Below are positions 1 to 6,400 of a stretch of 6,666 nt of DNA, piece by piece. Numbering within the stretch: the first letter of the stretch is position 1; each line of letters begins with the position of its first letter. The position numbers were made by a program, and so were the translations under genes. The DNA comes from an uncultured Selenomonadaceae bacterium (GTDB lineage: Bacteria > Bacillota_C > Negativicutes > Selenomonadales > Selenomonadaceae): positions 1 to 6,666 of the forward strand of contig CAMIWP010000067.1 in assembly GCA_946402475.1 (NCBI GenBank), read 5' to 3'. The notes below the pieces were generated by a model. The model was not told the origin of the DNA. It searched no databases and worked only from the letters and a program-made list of their open reading frames with translations.

Positions 1-1094
1 CGGAGAAGATGCCGGCGCTTCTCAACTATCTTTCCGACCCTTACGGCTGCATCATCGACGTGGAAGCAGGCATCCATGAGGGCATCGTCGTGGGCACCGG
101 CCCCTACAAGGCGGTGAAGGTCACCGATACCCAAGTGGATTTGGTGAAAAACGAGAACTACTGGGGGGATGTGAAGCCGAAGATGGACAAAGTCTTCGTC
201 AAGAGCATCACCGACGGGGACACTCTCACCATGTCCATGCAGAACGGCGAGTTGGATGCCGTGCAGGGACTTCCCTATGCCAGTCTTGCCATTTTCCGAA
301 AGGACAGTTCGAAGTACAAGCTGAGCCAGACGGAGACCAGCCGGGTCTACCAGGGGGCCTTCAACTTTAAGACCCCGGAGTTGCAAGATCTTCGCGTCAG
401 AAAGGCCATCAGCATGGCCGTTGATAAAGAGAATTTCGCGAAGGTACTGCTCAACGGGAACGGTGTCCCTGCCATCGGCCCCTTCCCGGCAAATCTTGCC
501 TTCGGCGGCGAGGCGGTACATGCGGTATCTTATGATCTCGAAGGGGCCAGGGCTTTGCTTAGGGAGGCGGGTTATGAGGATACAGACGGGGACGGTTACG
601 TGGACAAAGACGGAAAGACCCTTGAACTGCGCTATCTCACCTACACTTCCCGGCAAGAACTTCCCCTTCTGGCGGAGATGGTTCAGGAAAACCTCAAGAA
701 GATCGGCATCAAGCTTCACGTCAATGCCACGGACAATCACAAGAGCTTCTTGAAGAAGGGGGAGTATGATATTTACGCAAAGGCCATCGTGACGGCTCCC
801 ACGGGGGATCCGGAGTATTATTTCACCGGCCACATCCTACCCGGGGCGGTGGACAATGCCGGGTTCTACGACAGCCTGCGGTTGGTGGAAATGGAGAATC
901 GACTTCACAACACTTACGGGGAAGCACAGAGAAGTGAGATTGCTGTCCGGATGGGACAGCAGGTGTTGGATGATTGCGCCCTGTTCTATGCGGCGCATCT
1001 CAGGATGACCCTTGTCATGAAGCCGAACATCCAGGGTTTTTCGGCCCACCCATCGGATTACTATGAGATTCGTCCTGAATTGGACAAATTTTGA
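1..1094 (+). CDS. ABC transporter substrate-binding protein, family 5 (nickel/oligopeptide type), 5' partial
   Basis: This is the C-terminal part of an extracytoplasmic solute-binding protein that captures a substrate (nickel-chelate, peptide or similar) and delivers it to an ABC permease. The gene runs in from outside the window; the first whole codon is at position 3 and the stop is TGA at 1092-1094. About 363 residues are visible against a usual 500-540, so the signal peptide and roughly a third of the protein are missing. Family signs are GTGPYKAV followed by NENYWG (about residues 29-53 from the Met at position 9), the helix LRVRKAISMAVDKENF (128-143), and the GYEDTDGDGYVDKDGK loop followed by an LLAEMVQENLKKIGI-type helix. 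The GTGPY...NENYWG spacing resembles NikA-like proteins, but the family is broad and substrate cannot be fixed from sequence. The DTDGDGYVDKDG stretch resembles a calcium-binding EF-hand loop. The gene converges on the 86-residue gene, and I see no clear terminator after it. Confidence 0.88.
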   Translation, partial: EKMPALLNYLSDPYGCIIDVEAGIHEGIVVGTGPYKAVKVTDTQVDLVKNENYWGDVKPKMDKVFVKSITDGDTLTMSMQNGELDAVQGLPYASLAIFRKDSSKYKLSQTETSRVYQGAFNFKTPELQDLRVRKAISMAVDKENFAKVLLNGNGVPAIGPFPANLAFGGEAVHAVSYDLEGARALLREAGYEDTDGDGYVDKDGKTLELRYLTYTSRQELPLLAEMVQENLKKIGIKLHVNATDNHKSFLKKGEYDIYAKAIVTAPTGDPEYYFTGHILPGAVDNAGFYDSLRLVEMENRLHNTYGEAQRSEIAVRMGQQVLDDCALFYAAHLRMTLVMKPNIQGFSAHPSDYYEIRPELDKF

Positions 1095-1146
1095 GTTTTT
1101 TAGAGATCCTTTATAGCATAAGTCCAGTTGTTTTGCGGATGGTGTA

Positions 1147-1407
1147 TCAGTAGATGTGGTACTCTTTCCAAGGAATCTGATCCAACCGGACGGTTTTCAG
1201 GAATTCCACGATGTCCCGTCGCCCGTAGTAATGGGGTGTTCCGTTGTTATCTTGGGACATGAGGATGATGGGCATGTTCGGGAAGAACTGGGAAAGCTCC
1301 TGACGGGCCTGAACCAGCCTGGCAGTGTAACGGGTTACCGATTGCTTCACGGCGATGATGGCAAAGGTAACTCCCTGCTCGATGATAACGGCGCCGTGTA
1401 TGGTCAT
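1147..1407 (-). CDS. Small conserved-looking protein of unknown function, 86 residues
   Basis: I do not recognise this protein. The start ATG (1405-1407) has an AAAGGAG ribosome-binding site 11 nt upstream (1419-1425) and a strong promoter just behind it, so it looks like a real gene. An in-frame GTG four codons upstream overlaps the ribosome-binding site and is unlikely to be used. The reading frame stays open further upstream into the end of the exporter gene, but nothing there supports a start. The product is soluble with no signal peptide. The pattern suggests a beta hairpin (residues 5-21, GAVIIEQGVTFAIIAVK), an amphipathic helix (24-42), a strand PIILMSQD (46-53), a turn NNGTPHYYGRRD (54-65) and a second helix (66-73), ending in IPWKEYHIY. 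The SQDNNGTPHYYGRRDIVEFL segment looks like the conserved core. It lies downstream of and co-oriented with the exporter gene, but its own promoter argues for independent transcription. Confidence 0.72.
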   Translation of the reverse strand: MTIHGAVIIEQGVTFAIIAVKQSVTRYTARLVQARQELSQFFPNMPIILMSQDNNGTPHYYGRRDIVEFLKTVRLDQIPWKEYHIY

Positions 1408-1448
1408 GTTTCTCGTCACTCCTTTCCCCGATGCTTCGGTTAGGGAAG

Positions 1449-1477
1449 ATTGTAGCAAATGCGTGGGGAAATAGCAA
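1449..1477 (-). promoter_or_regulatory. Sigma-70-type promoter for the 86-residue gene
   Basis: Read on the minus strand, a -35 box TTGCTA (1472-1477) is separated by exactly 17 bp from a -10 box TACAAT (1449-1454). The -10 is preceded by TGC, giving an extended -10 (TGnTACAAT). Transcription should start near 1442, leaving a leader of about 35 nt before the ATG at 1407. The promoter lies wholly in the 88-bp gap after the exporter stop codon. Confidence 0.7.
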
Positions 1478-1495
1478 ACGAAAAATATGTTTTGG

Positions 1496-1819
1496 TCATC
1501 CTGCAGAGCTGAGAATACGAAGCCCGATGATGCCCGCAAGGATCAAGAACACGCAAGTTCCCTGCCCTATGGTAACGGATTCATGAAAGACGACGACGCT
1601 GACGACGAATGTGCCGACGATGCCGATGCCAGTCCATATGGCATAGCCCATGCCCAAGGGGATGGCTTTCAGCGCTTTGGACAAGAGGTAGAAGCTGACC
1701 GTCATTCCCAGGAGCGTCATGACGGAAGGAATGGGACGGCTAAACCCATGGGAAATCTTCAGGGCAATGGCCCAAAAAGTTTCAAACAGGCCGGCGGCTA
1801 TGAGATATACCCAATACAT
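1496..1819 (-). CDS. sugE: SMR-family guanidinium exporter (Gdx/SugE type)
   Basis: This 107-residue inner-membrane protein has four membrane segments and belongs to the small multidrug resistance family, whose members work as dual-topology dimers exchanging protons for a cation. It shows the SugE/Gdx signature rather than EmrE: GLFETFWAIALKISHGFSR near the N terminus and YAIWTGIG in the third segment. The residues known to bind guanidinium in Gdx proteins are present at the same numbers: E13, W16, S42, Y59 and W62. Guanidinium export is therefore more likely than broad drug export, although some SugE proteins also move quaternary ammonium compounds. The start at 1819 is chosen because AAAGGAG (1830-1836) lies 10 nt upstream and translation from there matches family length. 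The open frame extends 38 codons further upstream to 1933, but that extension would be read through the leader hairpin and carries no ribosome-binding site. The gene is divergent from the RND pump operon. Confidence 0.93.
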   Translation of the reverse strand: MYWVYLIAAGLFETFWAIALKISHGFSRPIPSVMTLLGMTVSFYLLSKALKAIPLGMGYAIWTGIGIVGTFVVSVVVFHESVTIGQGTCVFLILAGIIGLRILSSAG

Positions 1820-1847
1820 AAAAACACATCTCCTTTGAAAATAAAAT

Positions 1848-1904
1848 GGATACGTCCCGCGAAGTTCCTTCCATGGCCTAATGGAACTAACGCAAGACGT
1901 ACCC
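1848..1904 (-). promoter_or_regulatory. Long RNA hairpin in the exporter mRNA leader (candidate attenuator or riboswitch part)
   Basis: Read as the minus-strand transcript, GGGUACGUCUUGCG (1904 to 1891) pairs with CGCGGGACGUAUCC (1861 to 1848) over 14 continuous pairs, three of them G-U. A small UU/U internal loop and a second 6-bp stem AGUUCC/GGAACU (1888-1883 with 1868-1863) follow. The top can refold: UUCCAU/AUGGAA (1886-1881 with 1874-1869) uses the same UUCC as the AGUUCC/GGAACU stem, so the two apical stems are mutually exclusive. The hairpin base is followed directly by AUUUUAUUUUC and then the AAAGGAG site, which is reminiscent of an attenuator terminator. On the plus strand the three wobbles become A-C mismatches, which supports function as RNA of the exporter transcript. 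The ligand or mechanism is unknown. Confidence 0.6.
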
Positions 1905-1931
1905 GGCGGCACAAGATCCATATCTGTTGCC

Positions 1932-1960
1932 ACTATATCAAAGGATGCTGTCTATGTCAA
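1932..1960 (-). promoter_or_regulatory. Near-consensus sigma-70 promoter of the guanidinium exporter gene
   Basis: On the minus strand a perfect -35 box TTGACA (1955-1960) is spaced 17 bp from a -10 box TATAGT (1932-1937), which is preceded by TGA and so forms an extended -10. The predicted start is near 1925, giving a leader of about 106 nt before the ATG at 1819. So strong a promoter with a long structured leader is typical of genes controlled after initiation or by a tight repressor. An imperfect inverted repeat (ACAGAT, 4-nt gap, ATCTTGT) spans the predicted start at about 1908-1931. Confidence 0.82.
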
Positions 1961-2020
1961 GGCGGTCTGCATGGACTCCCCTTTGTTTTCCATGCGCTTG
2001 TCGTTTTGAAGGATGACGGA

Positions 2021-2071
2021 TCAAGAGCGTGACCTTCGGGGCGTTTTTCCGAGGTCTTTTGGATCTCTTGA
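2021..2071 (+). terminator. Nested terminator-like hairpin upstream of the pump operon promoter
   Basis: The inner stem pairs GACCTTCGG (2031-2039, one bulged T) with CCGAGGTC (2049-2056) and is followed by TTTT (2057-2060) on the plus strand. An outer 7-bp stem TCAAGAG (2021-2027) with CTCTTGA (2065-2071) encloses it. The shape fits a weak intrinsic terminator for plus-strand transcription, but the T run is short and no plus-strand gene lies between 1094 and this point. It may end spurious or small-RNA transcription, insulate the pump promoter, or be a protein-binding palindrome. Confidence 0.4.
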
Positions 2072-2077
2072 AGATTC

Positions 2078-2106
2078 TTGACTGTCGCGGATAGATAATA
2101 TAGTAT
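2078..2106 (+). promoter_or_regulatory. Candidate promoter of the RND pump operon
   Basis: TTGACT (2078-2083) is followed at 17 bp by TAGTAT (2101-2106); an alternative -10 TATAGT (2099-2104) sits at a short 15-bp spacing in the same AT-rich patch. The match is weaker than the two minus-strand promoters, as expected for a pump held at low basal expression. Transcription would start near 2113 and leave a leader of about 80 nt. Confidence 0.45.
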
Positions 2107-2181
2107 TAAATCATTCGTTTGCGGAAGCTTGACGAAATTTCTCATCCGGTGAGATGAATGGCGTTTCCACGCTGTTTGTGA

Positions 2182-2197
2182 AGGGGGTTATCTTTTG
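2182..2197 (+). promoter_or_regulatory. Ribosome-binding site and TTG start of the adaptor gene
   Basis: AGGGGG (2182-2187) lies 7 nt before TTG (2195-2197). This decides the start: translation from the TTG gives a complete lipoprotein signal, and the nearby GTG at 2178-2180 is out of frame and upstream of the ribosome-binding site. Confidence 0.75.
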
Positions 2198-3403
2198 TTT
2201 TTCGCAGGGAATAGGAAATCGGGAGCGCTTGTCGCGACAGCGGTTGCGGTCATGGCGCTCCTGGGAGGATGCGGCGACGAACAGCAGAGGGTTGCTGCGC
2301 CAGCCAGCCAGGTGAAGGTCATGAGCGTCCTCAAGCAGGATACTCCGTTGGTTTCGGAATTTGCCGGGCAGATCGTCGGAAAGGACGAGGTGAAGGTCCA
2401 GTCCAAGGTCAGCGGCAAAATCGTGGAGAAATATGTGCGGGGCGGGCAGTACGTCCAGGCAGGACAGCCGCTTTACAAGATCGACTCCCGACAGTATGAG
2501 TCCGCCGTGCTCCAGGCCAGGGCGAACCTCGCCCAGTCCGAGGCGAATTACACCGATGCCTTCCAGGATCTCCAGCGCTATCAGCAGCTTTACGAGTCCG
2601 CCGCCATTGCGGAGCAGCAGGTGTCGAACCAGCAGGCAAAGGTGGATGCCTACTATGCGGCGGCAGCCTCCAATGCGGCTCTCCTTCGGAAAGCACAGGA
2701 AGATCTGGATGACACGGTGGTCTACGCTCCCATCACGGGACAGCTTTCCATCGACGACGTGGCGGTGGGGACTTATGCTGCGCCTGGGACTACCACGTTG
2801 GTGACCATAGGGTCGTCGGATCCCATCTATGCCCAGTTCAGCGTTTCCGAGACGGAGTTCATGAAGTTCATGAACATCCAGCAGGCCCAGCAGGATGCGG
2901 AGGTGGGGCCCATTGATGTGTCCTTGACTCTGTCCGACGGCTCCGTGTATGAGTATCTCGGCAATATCGTGGAGACGGATCGCGCCCTGACGCAGAATAC
3001 CGGCTCCCTGACCATCAAGGCGCTCTTCCCCAATCCCGAAGGAAAGCTCCTGCCGGGCATGTTCGCCAGGGTGAAGCTCTCCGGCAGGGTGATCCCCGGG
3101 GCCATTCTTGTTCCCCAGCGGGCGGTGCAGCAGCTTCTCGGGAAGTCCTTTGTCATGGTTGTGGGCGAGGGAAATAAGTCCGAGGCCCGTACCGTGGAAC
3201 TGGGGGATCTGGTGGGCAGCTACTACATCATCAAGAGCGGCATCTCTTTCGAGGACAGGGTCGTGGTGGAAGGACTCACCAATCTCCAGGAGGGAAAGGA
3301 TTTGTCCATCACCATGGTGACACCCGAGGAAATGGGCTTCTCCACCGTGACGGATGTGAAGCTTTTCGACGCGGATGCCTCGAAAAAGGCGTCGAAGTCG
3401 TAA
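2195..3403 (+). CDS. acrA: RND efflux periplasmic adaptor subunit (AcrA/MexA-type lipoprotein)
   Basis: This 402-residue membrane fusion protein links the inner-membrane RND pump to an outer-membrane channel. It starts with a lipoprotein signal: basic NRK at residues 6-8, a hydrophobic run, and lipobox LGGC with the lipidated cysteine at 26. Domains in order are the first half of the lipoyl domain (about 63-99, VSGKIVEKYVRGGQYVQAGQ), a coiled-coil hairpin (about 100-172), the second lipoyl half (about 174-206, YAPITGQLSIDDVAVGTYA), a beta barrel (about 208-295, DPIYAQFSVSE) and a membrane-proximal domain (about 300-375, VPQRAV). The hairpin tip carries R128, L132 and A139 at the spacing of the R-L-S channel-docking motif, with Ala in place of the usual Ser. 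The start is TTG, and the stop TAA overlaps the ribosome-binding site of the pump gene by one base. The symbol is given by family resemblance, not proven orthology. Confidence 0.93.
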   Translation: MFFAGNRKSGALVATAVAVMALLGGCGDEQQRVAAPASQVKVMSVLKQDTPLVSEFAGQIVGKDEVKVQSKVSGKIVEKYVRGGQYVQAGQPLYKIDSRQYESAVLQARANLAQSEANYTDAFQDLQRYQQLYESAAIAEQQVSNQQAKVDAYYAAAASNAALLRKAQEDLDDTVVYAPITGQLSIDDVAVGTYAAPGTTTLVTIGSSDPIYAQFSVSETEFMKFMNIQQAQQDAEVGPIDVSLTLSDGSVYEYLGNIVETDRALTQNTGSLTIKALFPNPEGKLLPGMFARVKLSGRVIPGAILVPQRAVQQLLGKSFVMVVGEGNKSEARTVELGDLVGSYYIIKSGISFEDRVVVEGLTNLQEGKDLSITMVTPEEMGFSTVTDVKLFDADASKKASKS

Positions 3404-3418
3404 GGGGGCATTGGCTTG
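3403..3418 (+). promoter_or_regulatory. Ribosome-binding site and TTG start of the RND pump gene
   Basis: AGGGGG (3403-3408) begins with the last base of the adaptor stop codon and lies 7 nt before TTG (3416-3418). The resulting N terminus MSKFFIHRPIFA is the typical beginning of AcrB-type pumps, so the TTG start is well supported. The arrangement suggests translational coupling with the adaptor. Confidence 0.82.
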
Positions 3419-6400
3419 TCAAAGTTCTTTATCCATCGGCCGATCTTTGCCATCGTCATCTCGCTGATCATCGTGATCGTTGGCATTCTGGCCGCCTTGC
3501 AGTTGCCCATTGCGCAATATCCCCAGATATCCCCGCCGACGATCTCCGTCGGCACGACCTATACGGGAGCCAGCGCCAGCGTCGTCAATGAGACGGTGGC
3601 CCAGATCATTGAGGAGCAGGTCAACGGCACCCAGGGCATGGACTACATGAGTTCCAACTCCGACGATACGGGCCGTTACAGCCTGTCCGTGACCTTTACG
3701 GTGGGAACGGACGGCGACATGGACTCCGTCAAGGTGCAGAACAATGTGGCCATTGCCAACGCCAGCCTTCCAGCGGATGTCCAGCGGGTGGGCGTCACCA
3801 CGAAGAAGTCCTCCACCGATATGGCTCTTCTGGTTTCCATGTACTCTCCCAAGGGGAATTACGACCGGACCTTCATGAAGAACTACTCCACCATATACCT
3901 GCTGGACAAGATCAAGCGGGTGTCGGGCGTGGGGGATGTGCAGGTCTTCGGCGCGGACTACTCCATGCGGGTCTGGCTGAACCCGGATCGCTTGGCGGAG
4001 CTGGGACTCGCCGTGAAGAATGTCACGGAGGCCATTGAGGAGCAGAACGTGCAGGCACCGGCGGGAACCATCGGTTCCATGCCCCTTCCCGCGTCCCAGG
4101 AAAAGCAGTACACCGGCAAGGTGAACGGCCGTCTCGTGACGCCGGAGGAGTTCGGCAATATCATCATCCATTCCGACGGTAAGGGGAATTTCGTCCGGCT
4201 GAAGGATGTGGCCCGCATCGAGACGGGACAGAAGACCAACAACATCATTTCCAAGGCCAACGACGATGCAGCAGTGGGGTTCGGCGTGCAGCTTACCAGC
4301 GATGCCAACGCCATGCAGACCGTCAAGGAAGTGCGCGCCATCCTGGACGAGGCGGAGAAGGATTTCCCGCCGGATCTCAAGATCAGCACCGTGGTGGACA
4401 GCACGGACTACATCCGGGCATCCATCGAGGAAGTGGTGCATACCTTCGTGGAAGCCCTCCTGCTGGTGGTCCTCGTCATCTTCGTCTTCCTGCAGAATTT
4501 CCGGGCGACGATCATTCCGCTGCTGGCGGTTCCCGTTTCTCTCATCGGTACCTTCGGGGCCTTCATCGTCCTGGACTTTTCCATCAACACCTTGACCCTT
4601 TTCGCCATGGTGCTGGCCATCGGCTTAGTGGTGGACGATGCCATCGTGGTCATCGAGAACGTGGAGCATCACATGGAGAGCGGACTCTCTCCGGTGGATG
4701 CCACGGAACGGGCCATGGACGAGGTGCAGGGGCCTGTTGTGGCCATCGCCTTCGTTTTGGCGGCGGTGTTTGTTCCCGTGGCCTTCCTGGGGGGCATGAT
4801 GGGCGTGCTCTATCGGCAGTTCGCCCTGACCATCGCCATCTCCATGGCGCTTTCGGCTTTCGTGGCCCTGACCCTTACCCCGGCCCTTTGCGCCATGATT
4901 CTGAAGCCCCATTCGGGGGAGGGGCGCACCGGCATCCTGGATCGGTTCTTCACGGCCTTCAACGATTGGTTTGAGCGCACGAAGCACGGGTATCTGGGCA
5001 TCGTGGCGAGATTTATCCGCCACTCCCGTTTGGCCATCGTCTTCATGCTCATTGTCTGCGGCCTTACCTGGGTCGTGTATTCGAAACTCCCCTCCACTTT
5101 CGTTCCGGAGGAAGACCAGGGCTACTTCATCGTTTCCGTCAGCTTGCCCGAGGGTACTTCCACCAATCGCACGCAGGAGACGATGGACAAGGTGGCGGCT
5201 CAGATCAGGACTCTCCCGGGCATCCAGAACACCATGTACGTCAACGGATTCGACATCATGTCCTTCGGTTCCAAGTCCAGTGCGGGAACCATGTTCATTG
5301 GACTTAAGGCGTGGGACAGGCGCACGGAACCGGGAACGGACATCAATTCCACCATCGGGAAGGTCTTCGGCATCGGAGCCAAGGTGGCGCCGGAGGCCCA
5401 GGTCATCGCCTTCAACCCGCCGGCTCTTCCGGGACTCGGCATGGTGGGCGGCTGGTCCATGCAGCTCCAGGACATGTCCGGCCACACGGACGAGGAGCTC
5501 AATGAGATCACCAACAGAATCGTCATGGCCATGAACGAGCGCCCCGAGCTTCAGGGGGTACGCACGACGTACAAGATCAATTCTCCGGTGTACGATTTCG
5601 ACATCGATCGGGAGAAGGTCAAGACACTGAACGTGAAACTCTCCGATGTGTTCACGGCCTTGCAGGTGAATTTCGGCGGCTACCAGGTCAACGATTTCAA
5701 CCAGTTCGGCCGCTCCTACAAGGTCATGCTCCAGTCAGATACCATGTACCGCACGGAGGCCGAGGCGGCGAAATTCATCTTCGTCAAGAGCGGTTCCGGC
5801 ACCATGGTTCCCTTGGACACTCTGTTGAAGCCGAAACTCAGCACGGGGGCGTCCATCATTTCCCGCTTCAACGCCACGCGGGCCGTACAAATCCAAGGAA
5901 ATGCAGGGCCGGGCTACAGCTCCGGTCAAGCCCTTGTGGCGGCCGAGGAGGTCGTGCGGGAGGTGGCTCCCTCCGGCTTTAATGTGGAGTGGTCCGGCCA
6001 GAGCCGGGAGGAGAAGAAGGCATCCAGTTCCACGGGCAAGGTCCTCGCCTTGGCGCTTGTCTTCGTGTTCCTCTGCCTGGCGGCTCTCTACGAGAGCTGG
6101 AGCGTTCCCTACGCCGTGCTTCTCACGGTACCCACGGGCATTTTCGGCGCGGTGGTGTCCGAGTACGGGCTCAGCATCCTTGAGGCCATGCTCGGCCATC
6201 AGAACTCGGGGCTTCAGGACAGCGTTTACATGCAGATCGGCATCATCATGATTATCGGTCTTGCGGCGAAGAACGCCATCCTCATTGTGGAGTTCGCGAA
6301 GGTTCGCGTGGACAGGGGTATGGAGCCGGTGAAGGCCGCCATCGAGGCGGCGGGTCTGCGGCTTCGTCCGATTCTCATGACATCCTTTGCCTTCATCATC

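Larger units (their letters stand above)
1820..2194. other. Divergent regulatory region between exporter and RND pump operon
   Basis: This 375-bp stretch holds no convincing gene. It contains, from left to right, the exporter leader with its long hairpin, the exporter promoter, a nested terminator-like hairpin at 2021-2071, a candidate promoter for the pump operon at 2078-2106, and a roughly 85-nt AT-rich leader with several short inverted repeats. The base composition drops toward AT from about 2090 to 2140, unlike the flanking genes. A 62-codon open frame on the minus strand (1957-2145) lacks a ribosome-binding site and is not taken as a gene. Confidence 0.8.

Noticed and set aside
1095..1146. 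Terminator between the convergent binding-protein gene and 86-residue gene
   Set aside because: There is a T run at 1096-1101, but no stable stem precedes it on either strand; only a 4-bp ATCC/GGAT pairing is visible.
1820..1931. Known guanidine riboswitch (classes I, II, III) in the exporter leader
   Set aside because: I looked for the conserved guanidine-I segments, for the paired ACGR hairpin loops of guanidine-II and for the guanidine-III pseudoknot pattern. The two ACGT occurrences lie in opposite arms of one stem, not in loops, so no known class is claimed.
1820..1933. Longer exporter translation start at 1933 or at the ATG at 1919-1921
   Set aside because: The 1933 start lies in the -10 box, before the predicted transcription start, and the 1921 start would be only about 4 nt into the mRNA; neither has a ribosome-binding site, and family length fits the start at 1819.
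1487..2032. 181-codon plus-strand open frame across the exporter gene and divergent region
   Set aside because: It is antisense to the exporter and its translation is hydrophilic and without motifs; the exporter on the minus strand carries all the family residues.
1957..2145. 62-codon minus-strand open frame in the divergent region
   Set aside because: No ribosome-binding site, no family resemblance, and it runs through the terminator-like hairpin and ends at the -35 box of the exporter promoter.
3419..4441. 340-codon open frame on the minus strand inside the pump gene
   Set aside because: It is antisense to a fully convincing AcrB-type gene; its His/Gly/Asp-rich translation matches no domain and arises from the codon bias of the real gene.
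4625..5485. 286-codon minus-strand open frame inside the pump gene
   Set aside because: Antisense shadow with low-complexity His/Arg/Gly-rich composition and no ribosome-binding site considered credible.
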